Notes under the pieces: model-generated | Told to the model about the DNA's origin: nothing | What the model saw: only the letters and a program-made list of their open reading frames with translations | Databases searched by the model: none | In this document: positions 53,388 through 62,059 of the stretch, piece by piece | Position numbering within the stretch: position 1 is the stretch's first letter | Layout of the letters: each line of letters begins with the position of its first letter | Translations under genes and position numbers: made by a program | Assembly (NCBI GenBank): GCA_036960605.1 | Contig: JBALXI010000026.1 | Coordinates: forward strand, 5,695-69,694 | Direction of reading: 5' to 3' | DNA: 64,000 bases | Source: Oleispira sp036960605 | GTDB lineage: Bacteria; Pseudomonadota; Gammaproteobacteria; Pseudomonadales; Oceanobacteraceae

Positions 53388-53397
53388 GTCTTAAGCA

Positions 53398-53847
53398 ATG
53401 AATTGGAATCTAGCGAAAGAGTACTTTGATGCCGACGGAATGCTTATTGATATTTACTATGAGAATATGAGCACCGATGGTTGGCTGAAATTATTCGTTT
53501 GGCTATCAAGCAATCCTGATGTTTCCTCTGTTAATTGTTATGTTCCGGAAACTGGTGAAAATTTAGATAGGCTACCTCATAATGTGGATAGGTATATCGA
53601 AAGCAGCGGGTTTTATTGTTTTGTTTCACTGCTAGTCGAAGGTATGACAATAATTCTAAGGTTTTACGAGGCGTCTGAATTAGAATGTGATGTATCACCG
53701 TCTGAAGTTAACGAAGAGAAAAAGCTAATAGCTCTTCTTGAAATTTTAGAAAAAATTAAAGGCATAACTAGTACAGATCACTACTTTATATGCCCAGAGA
53801 ATAACAAGAAAGGTGCTTTTATTATTAATGGAGAGCTTCGAGTATGA
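53398..53847 (+). CDS. Cassette 10: unknown soluble protein
   Basis: 149 residues, no signal peptide. NLAKEYFDADGMLIDIYYEN and later SDVSP-type acidic segments suggest a small acidic immunity- or antitoxin-like protein, but this is only an impression. ATG 53398 lies close after attC9. Confidence 0.6.
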   Translation: MNWNLAKEYFDADGMLIDIYYENMSTDGWLKLFVWLSSNPDVSSVNCYVPETGENLDRLPHNVDRYIESSGFYCFVSLLVEGMTIILRFYEASELECDVSPSEVNEEKKLIALLEILEKIKGITSTDHYFICPENNKKGAFIINGELRV

Positions 53848-53854
53848 GAAGAAC

Positions 53855-53953
53855 TCATAACAAAAAGTTGGTGTTCGCACCTACGGTGCTGGGACGGTTA
53901 AACTTCGTTCGTTCCTCACTACGTTTCTCCGCCCCACAACAAAAGCGTTAACT
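53855..53953 (+). repeat. attC site of cassette 10 (hybrid of types A and B)
   Basis: 99 bases from TCATAAC to GTTAACT. The outer arms (AACAAAAAGTTGGTG and CCCCACAACAAAAGCGTTA) are those of type A, while the interior (GCTGGGACGG, TTCGTTCCTCACTACGT) is that of type B. Confidence 0.88.
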
Positions 53954-53961
53954 GCCTAATT

Positions 53962-54351
53962 ATGATTTCTACAAATTTTGAGAACCTTAGCTTTCATGAT
54001 GCGAGTATCGAAAGCATCGAGAGAAAGAACGATAGTATTATTGTTAAGCTATGCGGTGTTTTCGTGAGTCGAGAGCATCCGTGGGCACAAGGAAAGGATT
54101 GGGCTTTTGATATTGCTACTCTGAGGCTTCTTGGTGTTTCTGGCGAAGAGGCAACGTTCTGGGATGATACTAAATCACCTAAAGTACATCCGGAGCCGGA
54201 TATGCCATTAGATGAAATTATGCATGCCAAATTCGAGAATGGAGTTTTTCACTTCGATGGTTTTAAAGAGACAATTGCATGGTATGAGTGGTTTGTTACA
54301 GCTGATAGGTTTGAATTAGAAATGGATGTCCAGAATGAAAAAAGCAGTTAA
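53962..54351 (+). CDS. Cassette 11: unknown soluble protein
   Basis: 129 residues, no signal. NLSFHDASIESIERKNDSII at the N-terminus is followed by a Trp-rich middle (HPWAQGKDWAFDIATLRL, TIAWYEWF). The FHDA-type start occurs in several small bacterial proteins, but no function is assigned. The last intact cassette gene; its attC is truncated. Confidence 0.65.
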   Translation: MISTNFENLSFHDASIESIERKNDSIIVKLCGVFVSREHPWAQGKDWAFDIATLRLLGVSGEEATFWDDTKSPKVHPEPDMPLDEIMHAKFENGVFHFDGFKETIAWYEWFVTADRFELEMDVQNEKSS

Positions 54352-54380
54352 CAAGCGCATCATGATCGCAGCCGAAGGCT
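54345..54380 (+). repeat. Truncated attC of cassette 11 (type B, 5' half only)
   Basis: AGTTAACAAGCGCATCATG and GATCGCAGCCGAAGGCT match the left half of type B attC. The sequence then changes to unrelated DNA with no GCGTTA end. It marks the right end of the array. Confidence 0.8.
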
Positions 54381-54425
54381 CCCCCATTAAAGTAGACGCC
54401 TATCTTAATCAAAAGGTAGCTGCAT

Positions 54426-54515
54426 ATGAATCAAATTTTAAGTGTGATTAGTATTAGTGGTTACGTTATTCTTGCTATTGCTGTTTTTGAAACTAAAACA
54501 TTAGTCATCGTTTAA
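54426..54515 (+). CDS. Possible 29-residue hydrophobic peptide
   Basis: ATG 54426 to TAA 54515, preceded by AAAGG about ten bases ahead. The peptide is a single hydrophobic helix (IISGYVILAIAVF-like) with a charged end. Too short for confident calling; could be a remnant. Confidence 0.25.
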   Translation: MNQILSVISISGYVILAIAVFETKTLVIV

Positions 54516-54547
54516 GCGTCGGTTGTTATTATATTGCTGGGGGCATT

Positions 54548-54850
54548 ATGAAGTTTGCTAAGCCATACCTAATTATCATGTTAATAGGGACTTCTATTAT
54601 TTTTGCGTTGAGCTATGCCGGCGCTGAAAATTCAGGCGGACTTCTATCAAGTTCAATTTTATCTGGATTTGTTTGGTCGATTACTCCCATTGGATTTTTA
54701 TACGTAGCTTATTCCAATAGTTCTGAGCCTGTATTTTTTCTTCGCGTACTTAAGTCAATACTGTTGAGTCTAGTGCTAACGGCAATGTGGTTTTTCCCTG
54801 CGGCTATTGTGAGTTTCCAAGCGCATGTTTGGGGCGGCGGGCTTATTTAA
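54548..54850 (+). CDS. Small three-helix membrane protein
   Basis: 100 residues; hydrophobic helices at about 7-25, 36-56 and 68-90. Function is unknown. ATG 54548 follows GGGGC. It lies just beyond the broken attC, so it may be a former cassette that lost its recombination site. Confidence 0.6.
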   Translation: MKFAKPYLIIMLIGTSIIFALSYAGAENSGGLLSSSILSGFVWSITPIGFLYVAYSNSSEPVFFLRVLKSILLSLVLTAMWFFPAAIVSFQAHVWGGGLI

Positions 54851-55275
54851 TTCAATAATGCTACAGGCACATCGTTTTATACCAATAGATCGAGAGGTTA
54901 ATGATCTCAAATATAGAGAGAACGACTAGCCTGTTATTCGACTATTCTGTGTGCTTTTGGCGGCATATCATCAGTATTCTGGCGCCAATGCCTATTTCAA
55001 GGCCTATTATTACTGCGCGGGATATCTTCTTTGTATCTCATTTCATGGTTATGCGTATAATACAGCCATTGGCGTGAAGTAATTTTGGCAGATAGTGTCT
55101 TTCTAGATGTTTTCATATCACTCTATTTCTATATGCCTGTAAGTCACGTAAGCTTTGTGGTCAAAGTGCATATTAATACGCTTAAATGCGTATCTGCCAG
55201 AAAACAGCCACCATTGAGTGTGCTTGACGCACGTTCGATAATATTTGTGTTAAATAAACGAGGAGCATTTTCCCA
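54851..55275. other. 425-base stretch without a convincing gene
   Basis: No frame shows coding character. Near its right end TTGACG (about 55224) and an AT-rich region precede GAGGAGC, which would fit a promoter and ribosome site for the gene at 55276. Confidence 0.4.
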
Positions 55276-55542
55276 GTGCAAGAGAAAATAACCGTAGTAG
55301 TTGATTACCTAAACCAAGTAAAAACACGTTGTACTTTCAATGCAGCTGCTGAAGCGTTGGGTATTACTCCGCAAGCGCTTAAAAAAGAATTAGGCGATGC
55401 ACGTCCAGAAGTATCTTGGTTTGTTAGTCCTACGTCAGGTGAGCCTATGCGCTATGCCGACACTGAGAAGCATCCTGAGTTGTACCGTACGACTCGTATC
55501 ATTACGTCGTCAAAGGTTCTAAAGCGTAACTTAGACTTGTAG
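55276..55542 (+). CDS. Small HTH-like protein
   Basis: 88 residues from GTG 55276. VVVDYLNQVKTRCTFNAAAE with ALGITPQALKKEL looks like a helix-turn-helix of the type that opens small regulatory proteins. The C-terminal half (SWFVSPTSGEPMRYADTEKH) is of unknown fold. A GC-rich hairpin follows at 55562. Confidence 0.6.
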   Translation: MQEKITVVVDYLNQVKTRCTFNAAAEALGITPQALKKELGDARPEVSWFVSPTSGEPMRYADTEKHPELYRTTRIITSSKVLKRNLDL

Positions 55543-55560
55543 TACGTTGATCAGGCGTTA

Positions 55561-55586
55561 TAAGCGACCGGCCATGCCGTCGCTTT
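55561..55586 (+). terminator. Hairpin after the HTH-like gene
   Basis: AAGCGAC / GTCGCTT with a 10-base loop; only a short T-run follows. Confidence 0.4.
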
Positions 55587-55669
55587 AGCTTGGTGTTCTG
55601 TTCCTCCAAGCTATATTCAGTCCTTCAGTTAGTCTCTTCATCGCGTTACCTCGTTAGGAAAATTCAACC

Positions 55670-56392
55670 ATGTCTCTGTTATTCAAAGAAATTGATAGCC
55701 AAGCCTCTTCTATCGGTCAGATCTCACTGCGTCGACGCCGTATACCGGCCTTTGGTGATCGTGATATCTATGAAGTTAAGCTAGGTGACGAGTTTTTAAT
55801 GTCGAGCATGTTTGTTGAGGCTGAAGAGGCCCTCTCTACGCTTGGCTTAGCGGCTGTGAAGGGCGATAACCTGAGTGTTGTTGTCGGAGGGTTGGGGTTG
55901 GGTTACACCGCTGTGACCGCTTTAGAAGACGCACGAATTTCAGAGTTGTATGTGGTTGATGCTTTGGACACGGTTATCGGTTGGCATAAAGATGAGTTGG
56001 TTCCTCTAGGGAAAATACTCAACGCCGATAGTCGCAATAATTATGTCTATGGCAGCTTTTTTGATCTTGCTAAAGACCCGAATACCGGTTTTGATCCAAG
56101 TAATGATGGTAAAAAATTCGATGCTATTTTGTTAGACATCGATCATTCCCCGACTGAATTCCTCAATGTTGCCAATGCCAGTTTTTATACCACGGAGAAC
56201 CTAGGGCTGATGGCTGAGCAGCTTAAATCCCAGGGCGTATTTGCCATGTGGTCTCAAAATCTTCCCGAAGAGAGTTTTGAAACGTTATTGAAAACGGTGT
56301 TTGAGCATGTCGAATCGCATGTGGTTTCTTTTTATAATCCGTTTCAAAGTAAGGTTTCGACCAATTCTGTTTATGTTTGTGTGAAGAAGTAG
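55670..56392 (+). CDS. Spermidine-synthase-fold protein / SAM-dependent methyltransferase-like
   Basis: 240 residues. LSVVVGGLGLGYTAVTAL is the nucleotide-binding glycine loop, LYVVDALDTVIGWHK the following acidic strand, and FDAILLDIDHSPTEFL carries the Asp that in polyamine aminopropyltransferases is catalytic. It lacks the usual N-terminal beta-domain length. Substrate is not defined. ATG 55670; a weak ribosome site. Confidence 0.72.
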   Translation: MSLLFKEIDSQASSIGQISLRRRRIPAFGDRDIYEVKLGDEFLMSSMFVEAEEALSTLGLAAVKGDNLSVVVGGLGLGYTAVTALEDARISELYVVDALDTVIGWHKDELVPLGKILNADSRNNYVYGSFFDLAKDPNTGFDPSNDGKKFDAILLDIDHSPTEFLNVANASFYTTENLGLMAEQLKSQGVFAMWSQNLPEESFETLLKTVFEHVESHVVSFYNPFQSKVSTNSVYVCVKK

Positions 56393-56478
56393 CTAATTGG
56401 CTACTGGCGGGTTACTTAGTAGTAATCCGCATCTGATTCATCTAGTCTAGAGTACTCAATTCGTAGACTAGGTTTGAA

Positions 56479-57393
56479 ATGTTTAGACAGATAGCATGGT
56501 ATTTCCTTTCTGCTTTTTTGCTGCTGTCTGTATCTGCTAAGTCTTACAGCGATACCTCTTATTCTTGGTATACCTTTAATATCCCCCCGTTTGGTTCTGA
56601 ATCTGGCACCGGTATTGGTTATGTTTTAGCCGCTGCTTATATTGATGCAGGCTTTGAAAGCCCAATTGTGATGGTCAATGTCGAGCGCTGGTATCGAGAG
56701 ATGCTGGATTCTAATAATGTCTTGTTTTGTGCAACGGGGAGTTGGAAGCTGCCGAATACAGATCATCGTGTCTATTCTAATTCTATTATTAATACAGTCG
56801 ATTATGGGGTCGCGGTACGTCCTGAGCTGTATGAAAAACTCTCTGAAAGCGGCAAAACCCGGGTAACCTCGATCATTGATGTCATTAAGGCCACTCAGTC
56901 GGGTAAAGAGCTGCTGATGCTTGCAGGGCGCCCGATTTTTGCTGAAATGGGTGAGCTTATTGCTCTAGGGAAGTTAGAGCCGGGTACGCATATTACCGCG
57001 ATGACGGCTTCCGAAGGGCCTGTGAGTATGTTGAAAATGGCCGATGCGGGTAATCGAGGCGTTGATAGTGTTTTAATGTTTCCTGAAGAATTTGTCGTTT
57101 TTGAGAAGGCTCATCCTCATCACTCTTTAGAGTATTTAGCGCTCTCTGAAGGAGTTAGTTTTGCGCCTATCAGAGCCAGTTGTCCGAATACGGTCGAGGG
57201 GCGAAAGATTATCACGGCTATTAATGCGCTGTTGGACGATGGTTTAAGAGAAAAAGCGTTTAAGTTGTTTGTTGATGCCTTGCCAAATATCACTGAGATT
57301 CAGCAACAAGCTCAGTTAAATCAGCAATGCATTGATCAGAGTGACTGTATTGATCCCTTGGTGGGCACTTCCAATCGATTACCTATTGATTAA
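56479..57393 (+). CDS. Periplasmic solute-binding-like protein
   Basis: 304 residues with a signal peptide (about 1-24). The fold order (YTFNIPPFGSESGTGIGYVLAA, then VERWYREMLDSN, a hinge region, and LLDDGLREKAFKLFVDAL at the end) resembles family 3 extracellular solute-binding proteins that stand alone without a transporter. No permease is nearby. The ligand is unknown. Confidence 0.65.
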   Translation: MFRQIAWYFLSAFLLLSVSAKSYSDTSYSWYTFNIPPFGSESGTGIGYVLAAAYIDAGFESPIVMVNVERWYREMLDSNNVLFCATGSWKLPNTDHRVYSNSIINTVDYGVAVRPELYEKLSESGKTRVTSIIDVIKATQSGKELLMLAGRPIFAEMGELIALGKLEPGTHITAMTASEGPVSMLKMADAGNRGVDSVLMFPEEFVVFEKAHPHHSLEYLALSEGVSFAPIRASCPNTVEGRKIITAINALLDDGLREKAFKLFVDALPNITEIQQQAQLNQQCIDQSDCIDPLVGTSNRLPID

Positions 57394-57443
57394 GCAGCCG
57401 ATTATAGTACCCTTTTATTTTTGATTTTTAGAGTTATTACAAA

Positions 57444-58010
57444 ATGCCTAAAGCGAGCGATATTAAAAAGAACGCAGCCGTTGAATATAACGGTAACGTA
57501 TACATGGTAAAAGACATCGAGCGCTCAGTTCCGCAAGGTCGTTCTGGCGGTAGTATTTATCGCATGCGTATGTACGATGTGGTTACCGGTAATAAGATTG
57601 ATGAGGCGTTCAAAGATTCTGACATGTTGAACTTGGCTGATTTGGTTCGCCGCCCCGTTGCGTTTTCTTATTCTGATGGTAATGAATATGTTTTCATGGA
57701 TAGCGAAGACTATACATCGTTCAGTTTGAACAAAGAAAATATTGAAGATGAGTTGCTGTTTATCAGTGAGTCAACGGAAGGTTTGTTGATCGTTATTGTT
57801 GATGACGCGCCAGTAGGCTTGCAGCTTCCTGCGACCGTTGATCTTGAAATTACTGAAACGGATCCTTCTTTGAAGGGGGGTTCTGCTACTGCTCGTACTA
57901 AGCCAGCACTGCTTTCTACCGGTTTGACGGTTCAGGTGCCTGAGCATATTTCGATGGGTGAAAAGATTAAAGTGAACGTTGAAGAGCGCAAGTTCATTAG
58001 CCGTGCATAA
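57444..58010 (+). CDS. efpL: Elongation factor P-like protein EfpL (YeiP)
   Basis: 188 residues in three EF-P domains: KOW-like (ASDIKKNAAVEYNGNVYMVKD), OB1 (YSDGNEYVFMDSEDYTSF) and OB2 (TGLTVQVPEHISMGEKIKVN). Closest to the YeiP/EfpL branch, which relieves ribosome stalling at specific Pro-containing motifs without the lysyl modification of EF-P; the tip loop RSVPQGRSGG has no acceptor lysine. ATG 57444. Confidence 0.92.
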   Translation: MPKASDIKKNAAVEYNGNVYMVKDIERSVPQGRSGGSIYRMRMYDVVTGNKIDEAFKDSDMLNLADLVRRPVAFSYSDGNEYVFMDSEDYTSFSLNKENIEDELLFISESTEGLLIVIVDDAPVGLQLPATVDLEITETDPSLKGGSATARTKPALLSTGLTVQVPEHISMGEKIKVNVEERKFISRA

Positions 58011-58048
58011 GTACTAAGGCTTCTTTGTTTTAATACAGAGCGTTTGAT

Positions 58049-58086
58049 AAAAAAGGATAGTTCACTCGGTGATCTATCCTTTTTTT
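58049..58086. terminator. Terminator shared by efpL and the GST gene
   Basis: AAAAAAGGATAG / CTATCCTTTTTT around a 13-base loop, with A- and T-runs on both sides, lies between two converging genes. Confidence 0.9.
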
Positions 58087-58089
58087 ATG

Positions 58090-58881
58090 CTAGAGCGAAA
58101 GTGGCAGGGCTAGGTATTGCTTATAAATGAAGTCTCTATGTTCCAATAAAATAGGGTCTAGCGCGGCTTGGGTTTCTTCGTCTAAGGCTTCAAATACGGC
58201 TCGCATTGGCTCATGCATTGGGCATTGCTCTGCTGGTAGCGGTTTGAAATACGCCATAAACGCAGCGCTGTAGATATCGACGGCGCTGATTGAGTCTCCT
58301 AAATAATACGGTTGCCCAGCCTCGCGTTGATCTTTTAAGCGACGGGTCAGAGCATTCAATAATGTAATCGTGAGCTTGCTGTAGTCCGGCCCTTTATCGG
58401 CCTCATAGCCGTATTTATGCGCGAGGTATTGCGCAATCGGTTCTGGATATCCGCCTTCTGTTAGGCTTTTTCCGTTCAGTCCTTTCTGCACGCCGTCTAA
58501 GCGACGCGTCCAACCTAAGCCCATTTCGCCACACAGGTCTTTGCATAAGCTGAGCGCGAGTACTCTTTGTTCTGGGTCTTGAGGTAACAAGGCAGGTTGT
58601 GGCGCTAGTCGCTCGGCGAGCAATAGAATATCTAACCAGCTTTCAACCGGGGCTTCATCGTTATAAATCGCCACAGGAGCGCTGCGTGAGCCTGTCCAGG
58701 CTGACATATCTCGGCTACGCGGGTCGTGGTAGCAAGCTGACCATTCAAGCTGCTTTACATGAAAAATGCCTTTAGCCGCTTCACCCCAAGGGCTAGGCAG
58801 TCCTTTAACGACCACCATCCGTAAGCCAGATTGTTGTTTGGTTTGGTCAAAGTCTAGATAATTAATTACTTGGCTCGACAT
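58090..58881 (-). CDS. Glutathione S-transferase family protein
   Basis: 263 residues. An N-terminal thioredoxin-like part (LRMVVVKGLPSPWGEAAKGI, a VARS-type SRSAPVAIYNDEAPVESW turn) and a helical C-terminal GST domain (SISAVDIYSAAFMAYFKPL). Cytoplasmic. Divergent from the LysR gene, which probably regulates it. ATG 58881. Confidence 0.78.
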   Translation of the reverse strand: MSSQVINYLDFDQTKQQSGLRMVVVKGLPSPWGEAAKGIFHVKQLEWSACYHDPRSRDMSAWTGSRSAPVAIYNDEAPVESWLDILLLAERLAPQPALLPQDPEQRVLALSLCKDLCGEMGLGWTRRLDGVQKGLNGKSLTEGGYPEPIAQYLAHKYGYEADKGPDYSKLTITLLNALTRRLKDQREAGQPYYLGDSISAVDIYSAAFMAYFKPLPAEQCPMHEPMRAVFEALDEETQAALDPILLEHRDFIYKQYLALPLSL

Positions 58882-58983
58882 GATTTAGCCCATGGGTTAA
58901 GAATTGTTGAAGCATTGCTGAATGTTTATGTTGGTATGAGTGTCTAGAAAAAAGGGCTTGTGTACAAACGATAATATCTTACT

Positions 58984-59003
58984 ATTAGATTAGAAAATCT
59001 AAT
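58984..59003. promoter_or_regulatory. Palindrome between the GST and LysR genes
   Basis: ATTAGATT-AGAA-AATCTAAT is a perfect 8-bp inverted repeat in the 150-base divergent gap. LysR regulators bind such sites near their own promoter, so it is a candidate operator. Confidence 0.5.
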
Positions 59004-59031
59004 CTGACCAGTGCTGATACGAGTATGCTTA

Positions 59032-59937
59032 ATGTCTAAATTGCAACGCTTGCCACCAATTCAATATCTCGTCGTCTTTGCTGCTGCGGCTAAATTGTGC
59101 AGTTTTAAATTGGCGGCTGAAGAATTGAATGTGACCCCTTCGGCGGTCAGTCAGCAGATTAAATCGTTAGAAAGCCAGATGGGGCTAGCGTTATTTAGTC
59201 GTGAAAAACGCGTATTAGAGCTGACCACTGCCGGAGAGGGGTTCTATAAGGTGGCTGAGCGTACATTACGGCAATACGAACGGGGTTTTAGTGAGTTTTC
59301 TGACCAGTATCTATCACCTTCTCTTAAAGTCAGCATGATTCCTTATATGGCGAATGAGGTGGTGATTCCTCATCTGCATGAGTTTCAGCAAGCTTACCCT
59401 CATATTGATCTCGTCATCGAAACCAGTGCTCGGCTTGAATATCTGCATACCACTGAATTGGATGCCGCCATTCGTTTTGGTGTTCCCCCTTGGGGTGACT
59501 TGCAGACTCAGTTAATTTCCCCTGTCCGATCAGGGTTGGTGGCGAGTGACAATTATATTCGGCACCATCCTTTTCAGGCTCACTCAATTCATAGCCCTGA
59601 TTATTGGAAGCATCAAACGTTAATTCATAGCCGCCGGCAGGTGGATGATTGGCAGCGTTATCGGCAGGATATTGGCCTTGATTTTGAGCCACAGCAGGAG
59701 TTGTATTTTGATTCGTACGATGGCGCTATGCGTGCAGCGGAAGAGGGGTTGGGGATCGCGATAGCAGGCTTACCTTTATCACAGCATAAGTTGAAATCAG
59801 GAGGCTTGTCTTTGTTATTTGATCGCAGCACTCGGTTGAAAGAAGGTCTGTATCTAGTGACTAAAGGCAATGAGAGTAAGTCGGAAAGCTATCAGTGTTT
59901 GTTTTTGTGGTTGCAGGGTATTTTTAATACTGAGTAG
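59032..59937 (+). CDS. LysR-family transcriptional regulator
   Basis: 301 residues from ATG 59032. The helix-turn-helix (FKLAAEELNVTPSAVSQQIK, SLESQMGLALFSREKR) and the effector domain are of the GcvA-like group (AAIRFGVPPWGDL, then AAEEGLGIAIAGLPL). Divergent from the GST gene. A frame to 59011 adds seven non-family residues. Confidence 0.92.
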   Translation: MSKLQRLPPIQYLVVFAAAAKLCSFKLAAEELNVTPSAVSQQIKSLESQMGLALFSREKRVLELTTAGEGFYKVAERTLRQYERGFSEFSDQYLSPSLKVSMIPYMANEVVIPHLHEFQQAYPHIDLVIETSARLEYLHTTELDAAIRFGVPPWGDLQTQLISPVRSGLVASDNYIRHHPFQAHSIHSPDYWKHQTLIHSRRQVDDWQRYRQDIGLDFEPQQELYFDSYDGAMRAAEEGLGIAIAGLPLSQHKLKSGGLSLLFDRSTRLKEGLYLVTKGNESKSESYQCLFLWLQGIFNTE

Positions 59938-60059
59938 AATTTCAGAGTTTGTAAATCGACTACACTTTGTATACCTGTGTGGCTTGTGTGGATAACACGT
60001 TATAGCCTTTCGATATAACCGTTTGGATATGATTAGAATTGAAGAATAAAGACCTCAAT

Positions 60060-61184
60060 ATGTCTTCTTTTGATGATCTGAGTGAGAGCCAGAAAAATCA
60101 ATGTGAGATGCAGATTAGTGAAGACTTAATTGCTCGGTCAATGCCAGGGTCCTTGCTGGTATTACTGCTATGGGCATGTGTCGCTTGGCTTATTGGTAGC
60201 CGAAATGGTGATGCTGCAACGGCTCAGTGGTTGGTGAATATCAGCATTGTTCTTGTCACCTCTGTTGGACTACGTGCGTATTTTGTTTATGTTGCCAGTA
60301 AACATATTGCGAATACTAAAGTGTGTCGTTTGTATATTACTCTAGGTTTATCGATTGGTTGTCTTGCTTGGGGCGTGATGGCGGCCTGCTCTTATCTTGA
60401 AACGCCTTTATTTGCTCATCAAGATCTTATTCTTTTTGCCACTGTCGGTTTAAGTGCGGGCGGTGCTGTTTCTTTTTCCGCTTCTCGGTTTTATACCTAT
60501 GTTTATGTTCTGTGCATGCTGATGCCAATTTTGATTGTCGAATTCTTTATCGCTGAGCGGATAATTTCTGAGAAGGTTACAACGGTTGTTATTTATATTA
60601 TTGGTTTGTTATGGGTGACTGTTAATTCGTCAAAAGAATATATGTCGGCGCGAGTGAGTAATATTCAGCTGTTAGAAATGAGTAATACGGATGGTTTAAC
60701 GGGGGTACAAAATCGCCGCTATTTCGATTTACAACTGGAAGAAGAACTACAGCGTGCAAGGCGTACAGAAGGGCGTATTGCATTATTAATTCTTGATATT
60801 GATAATTTTAAAAAAGTGAACGATGACTATGGCCATGTAACAGGTGATCAATGTTTAATAGCTGTCGCGAGCTGCTTAAAAAATTCAGTGCAGCGTATCA
60901 GTGATACGGTAGCGCGCTATGGTGGGGAAGAGTTTGCAATCATTATAGCGAATACCGATGCAGCGGATTGTTTAAAAATTGCTGAGCGTATTCGTACTGC
61001 AGTTGAGGATACTCAGATTCTTGTTAATAACGTAGCTGTGCCGCTTACCATTAGTATTGGTGTGAGTCAGTGTAACGCGGCAGATGTACAGTGTGATGCG
61101 GTGAGTCTATTGACGGCAGCTGATGCGGCGCTTTATCAGGCTAAAAAACAGGGCCGTAATCAAGTTTGTGCAACGCATTTTTAG
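60060..61184 (+). CDS. Membrane-bound diguanylate cyclase
   Basis: 374 residues from ATG 60060 (a TTG at 60039 would add seven). Six hydrophobic helices fill about 25-190, then a complete GGDEF domain: SNTDGLTGVQNRRYFD, LLILDIDNFKKVNDDYGHVTG and YGGEEFAIII with the GGEEF active site. The I-site position upstream of GGEEF reads RISD, so no RxxD inhibition site of the common type is certain. It makes cyclic di-GMP. Contrast with the two degenerate copies at 32.8-34.7 kb. Confidence 0.9.
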   Translation: MSSFDDLSESQKNQCEMQISEDLIARSMPGSLLVLLLWACVAWLIGSRNGDAATAQWLVNISIVLVTSVGLRAYFVYVASKHIANTKVCRLYITLGLSIGCLAWGVMAACSYLETPLFAHQDLILFATVGLSAGGAVSFSASRFYTYVYVLCMLMPILIVEFFIAERIISEKVTTVVIYIIGLLWVTVNSSKEYMSARVSNIQLLEMSNTDGLTGVQNRRYFDLQLEEELQRARRTEGRIALLILDIDNFKKVNDDYGHVTGDQCLIAVASCLKNSVQRISDTVARYGGEEFAIIIANTDAADCLKIAERIRTAVEDTQILVNNVAVPLTISIGVSQCNAADVQCDAVSLLTAADAALYQAKKQGRNQVCATHF

Positions 61185-62059
61185 CGAGAAGTAGACTTCA
61201 CATTAGAATGTTGTCATTAAGTAATTGGCTGTCAGTAGAATGGAAGGGCATTGCTTTTCACCAGCGTGCTATAGGTGCGTATTCACCTCCGATAACTTTT
61301 TATATTTTTAGAAAAGCGGACTGCTAGAAGTTGGTGAAAAACTTCCCGTGTTACTTGTTTTATTTTACGTATAGCGGATTTAAGGCTATCGACTAGGGCA
61401 TATCATGGGGGTAGGCGAGTGAAGGCGTGGCAAGTGGCTGAATCGGATAATTGAAAAATCAGTAGTTTATAACTACTGCGTAATTTTTACGTTAATAATA
61501 GGCAGTGGGAAATAGTTTCAACGGTTAGGCCATTACAGGCTATGATTTTTCATAAGGTATAGGTTGAGTAATTTTCAATTAAATTAAATGTGTCAGGATA
61601 ACGATCGAGTATGCTGGATCGGTGTTTGAATTGTAAATCGAATTAGTGTTGTAAGTTTTTTTCAAATATACTTCTCTGAACGACGCAGATGTCTCGCGTG
61701 CGGTAATCCTCTTACTTGGATTTTTCTCTGGAAAATTAGCCTAATATATACAAGAAAATCACCTGGTTACTCTGATTAATTTCTATATTAATCAATGATT
61801 ACCGGTTCTTTAATGAATGCTAACTTAATCCTAGACTTTACTTAAGAACTCGACTGGTCGTTACAGAATACACGTAAGGGATTTTATTCTTGGCATGTAT
61901 GATACTAAATATTACTCCTTTGACATTCAGTATCGGAGATATTTAAAATATGTCAGTTATAGTGTGCATGGCTTTGTTAGAAAAGGTAGTAATTGAACGA
62001 TTGAAAGAGTCACTGTATCTTACGAAGACGATACTTATAAACTATGGAGTGGTATATGT
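61185..62059. other. 875-base stretch without a convincing gene
   Basis: No frame of credible length or ribosome site is found on either strand. It holds a perfect hairpin CAGTAGTT-TAT-AACTACTG (61460-61478) followed by an AT-rich tail, and GATTAAT-TTCTAT-ATTAATC (61774-61793). It is AT-rich like the gene that follows. It could carry regulatory DNA or a small RNA; nothing specific is proven. Confidence 0.5.
61460..61490 (+). terminator. Terminator-like hairpin in the long gap
   Basis: 8-bp perfect stem with a 3-base loop, then CGTAATTTTTA. About 280 bases past the cyclase stop, so it may belong to an unseen transcript. Confidence 0.35.

Larger units (their letters stand above)
46135..54380. 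mobile_element. Chromosomal integron: integrase, attI region and eleven-cassette array
   Basis: The integrase gene (minus strand) is followed by an attI-type region and eleven cassettes, all with one gene on the plus strand and each closed by an attC site that ends GTTA-rry or similar. Cassette borders by sequence are about 47383, 48122, 48518, 48928, 49415, 50130, 51668, 52255, 52678, 53382 and 53948. The last attC is cut short at about 54380. The layout, integrase leftward and cassettes rightward, is that of a classical sedentary chromosomal integron. No transposase or resistance gene is seen. Confidence 0.93.

Noticed and set aside
47383..54380. CRISPR array
   Set aside because: The recurrent 70-109-base elements are imperfect, pair internally and separate genes; they end in GTTA cores and follow an integron integrase, so they are attC sites.
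55085..55291. 68-codon frame upstream of the HTH-like gene
   Set aside because: It overlaps the supported GTG start of the next gene, lacks a ribosome site and has no protein-like pattern.
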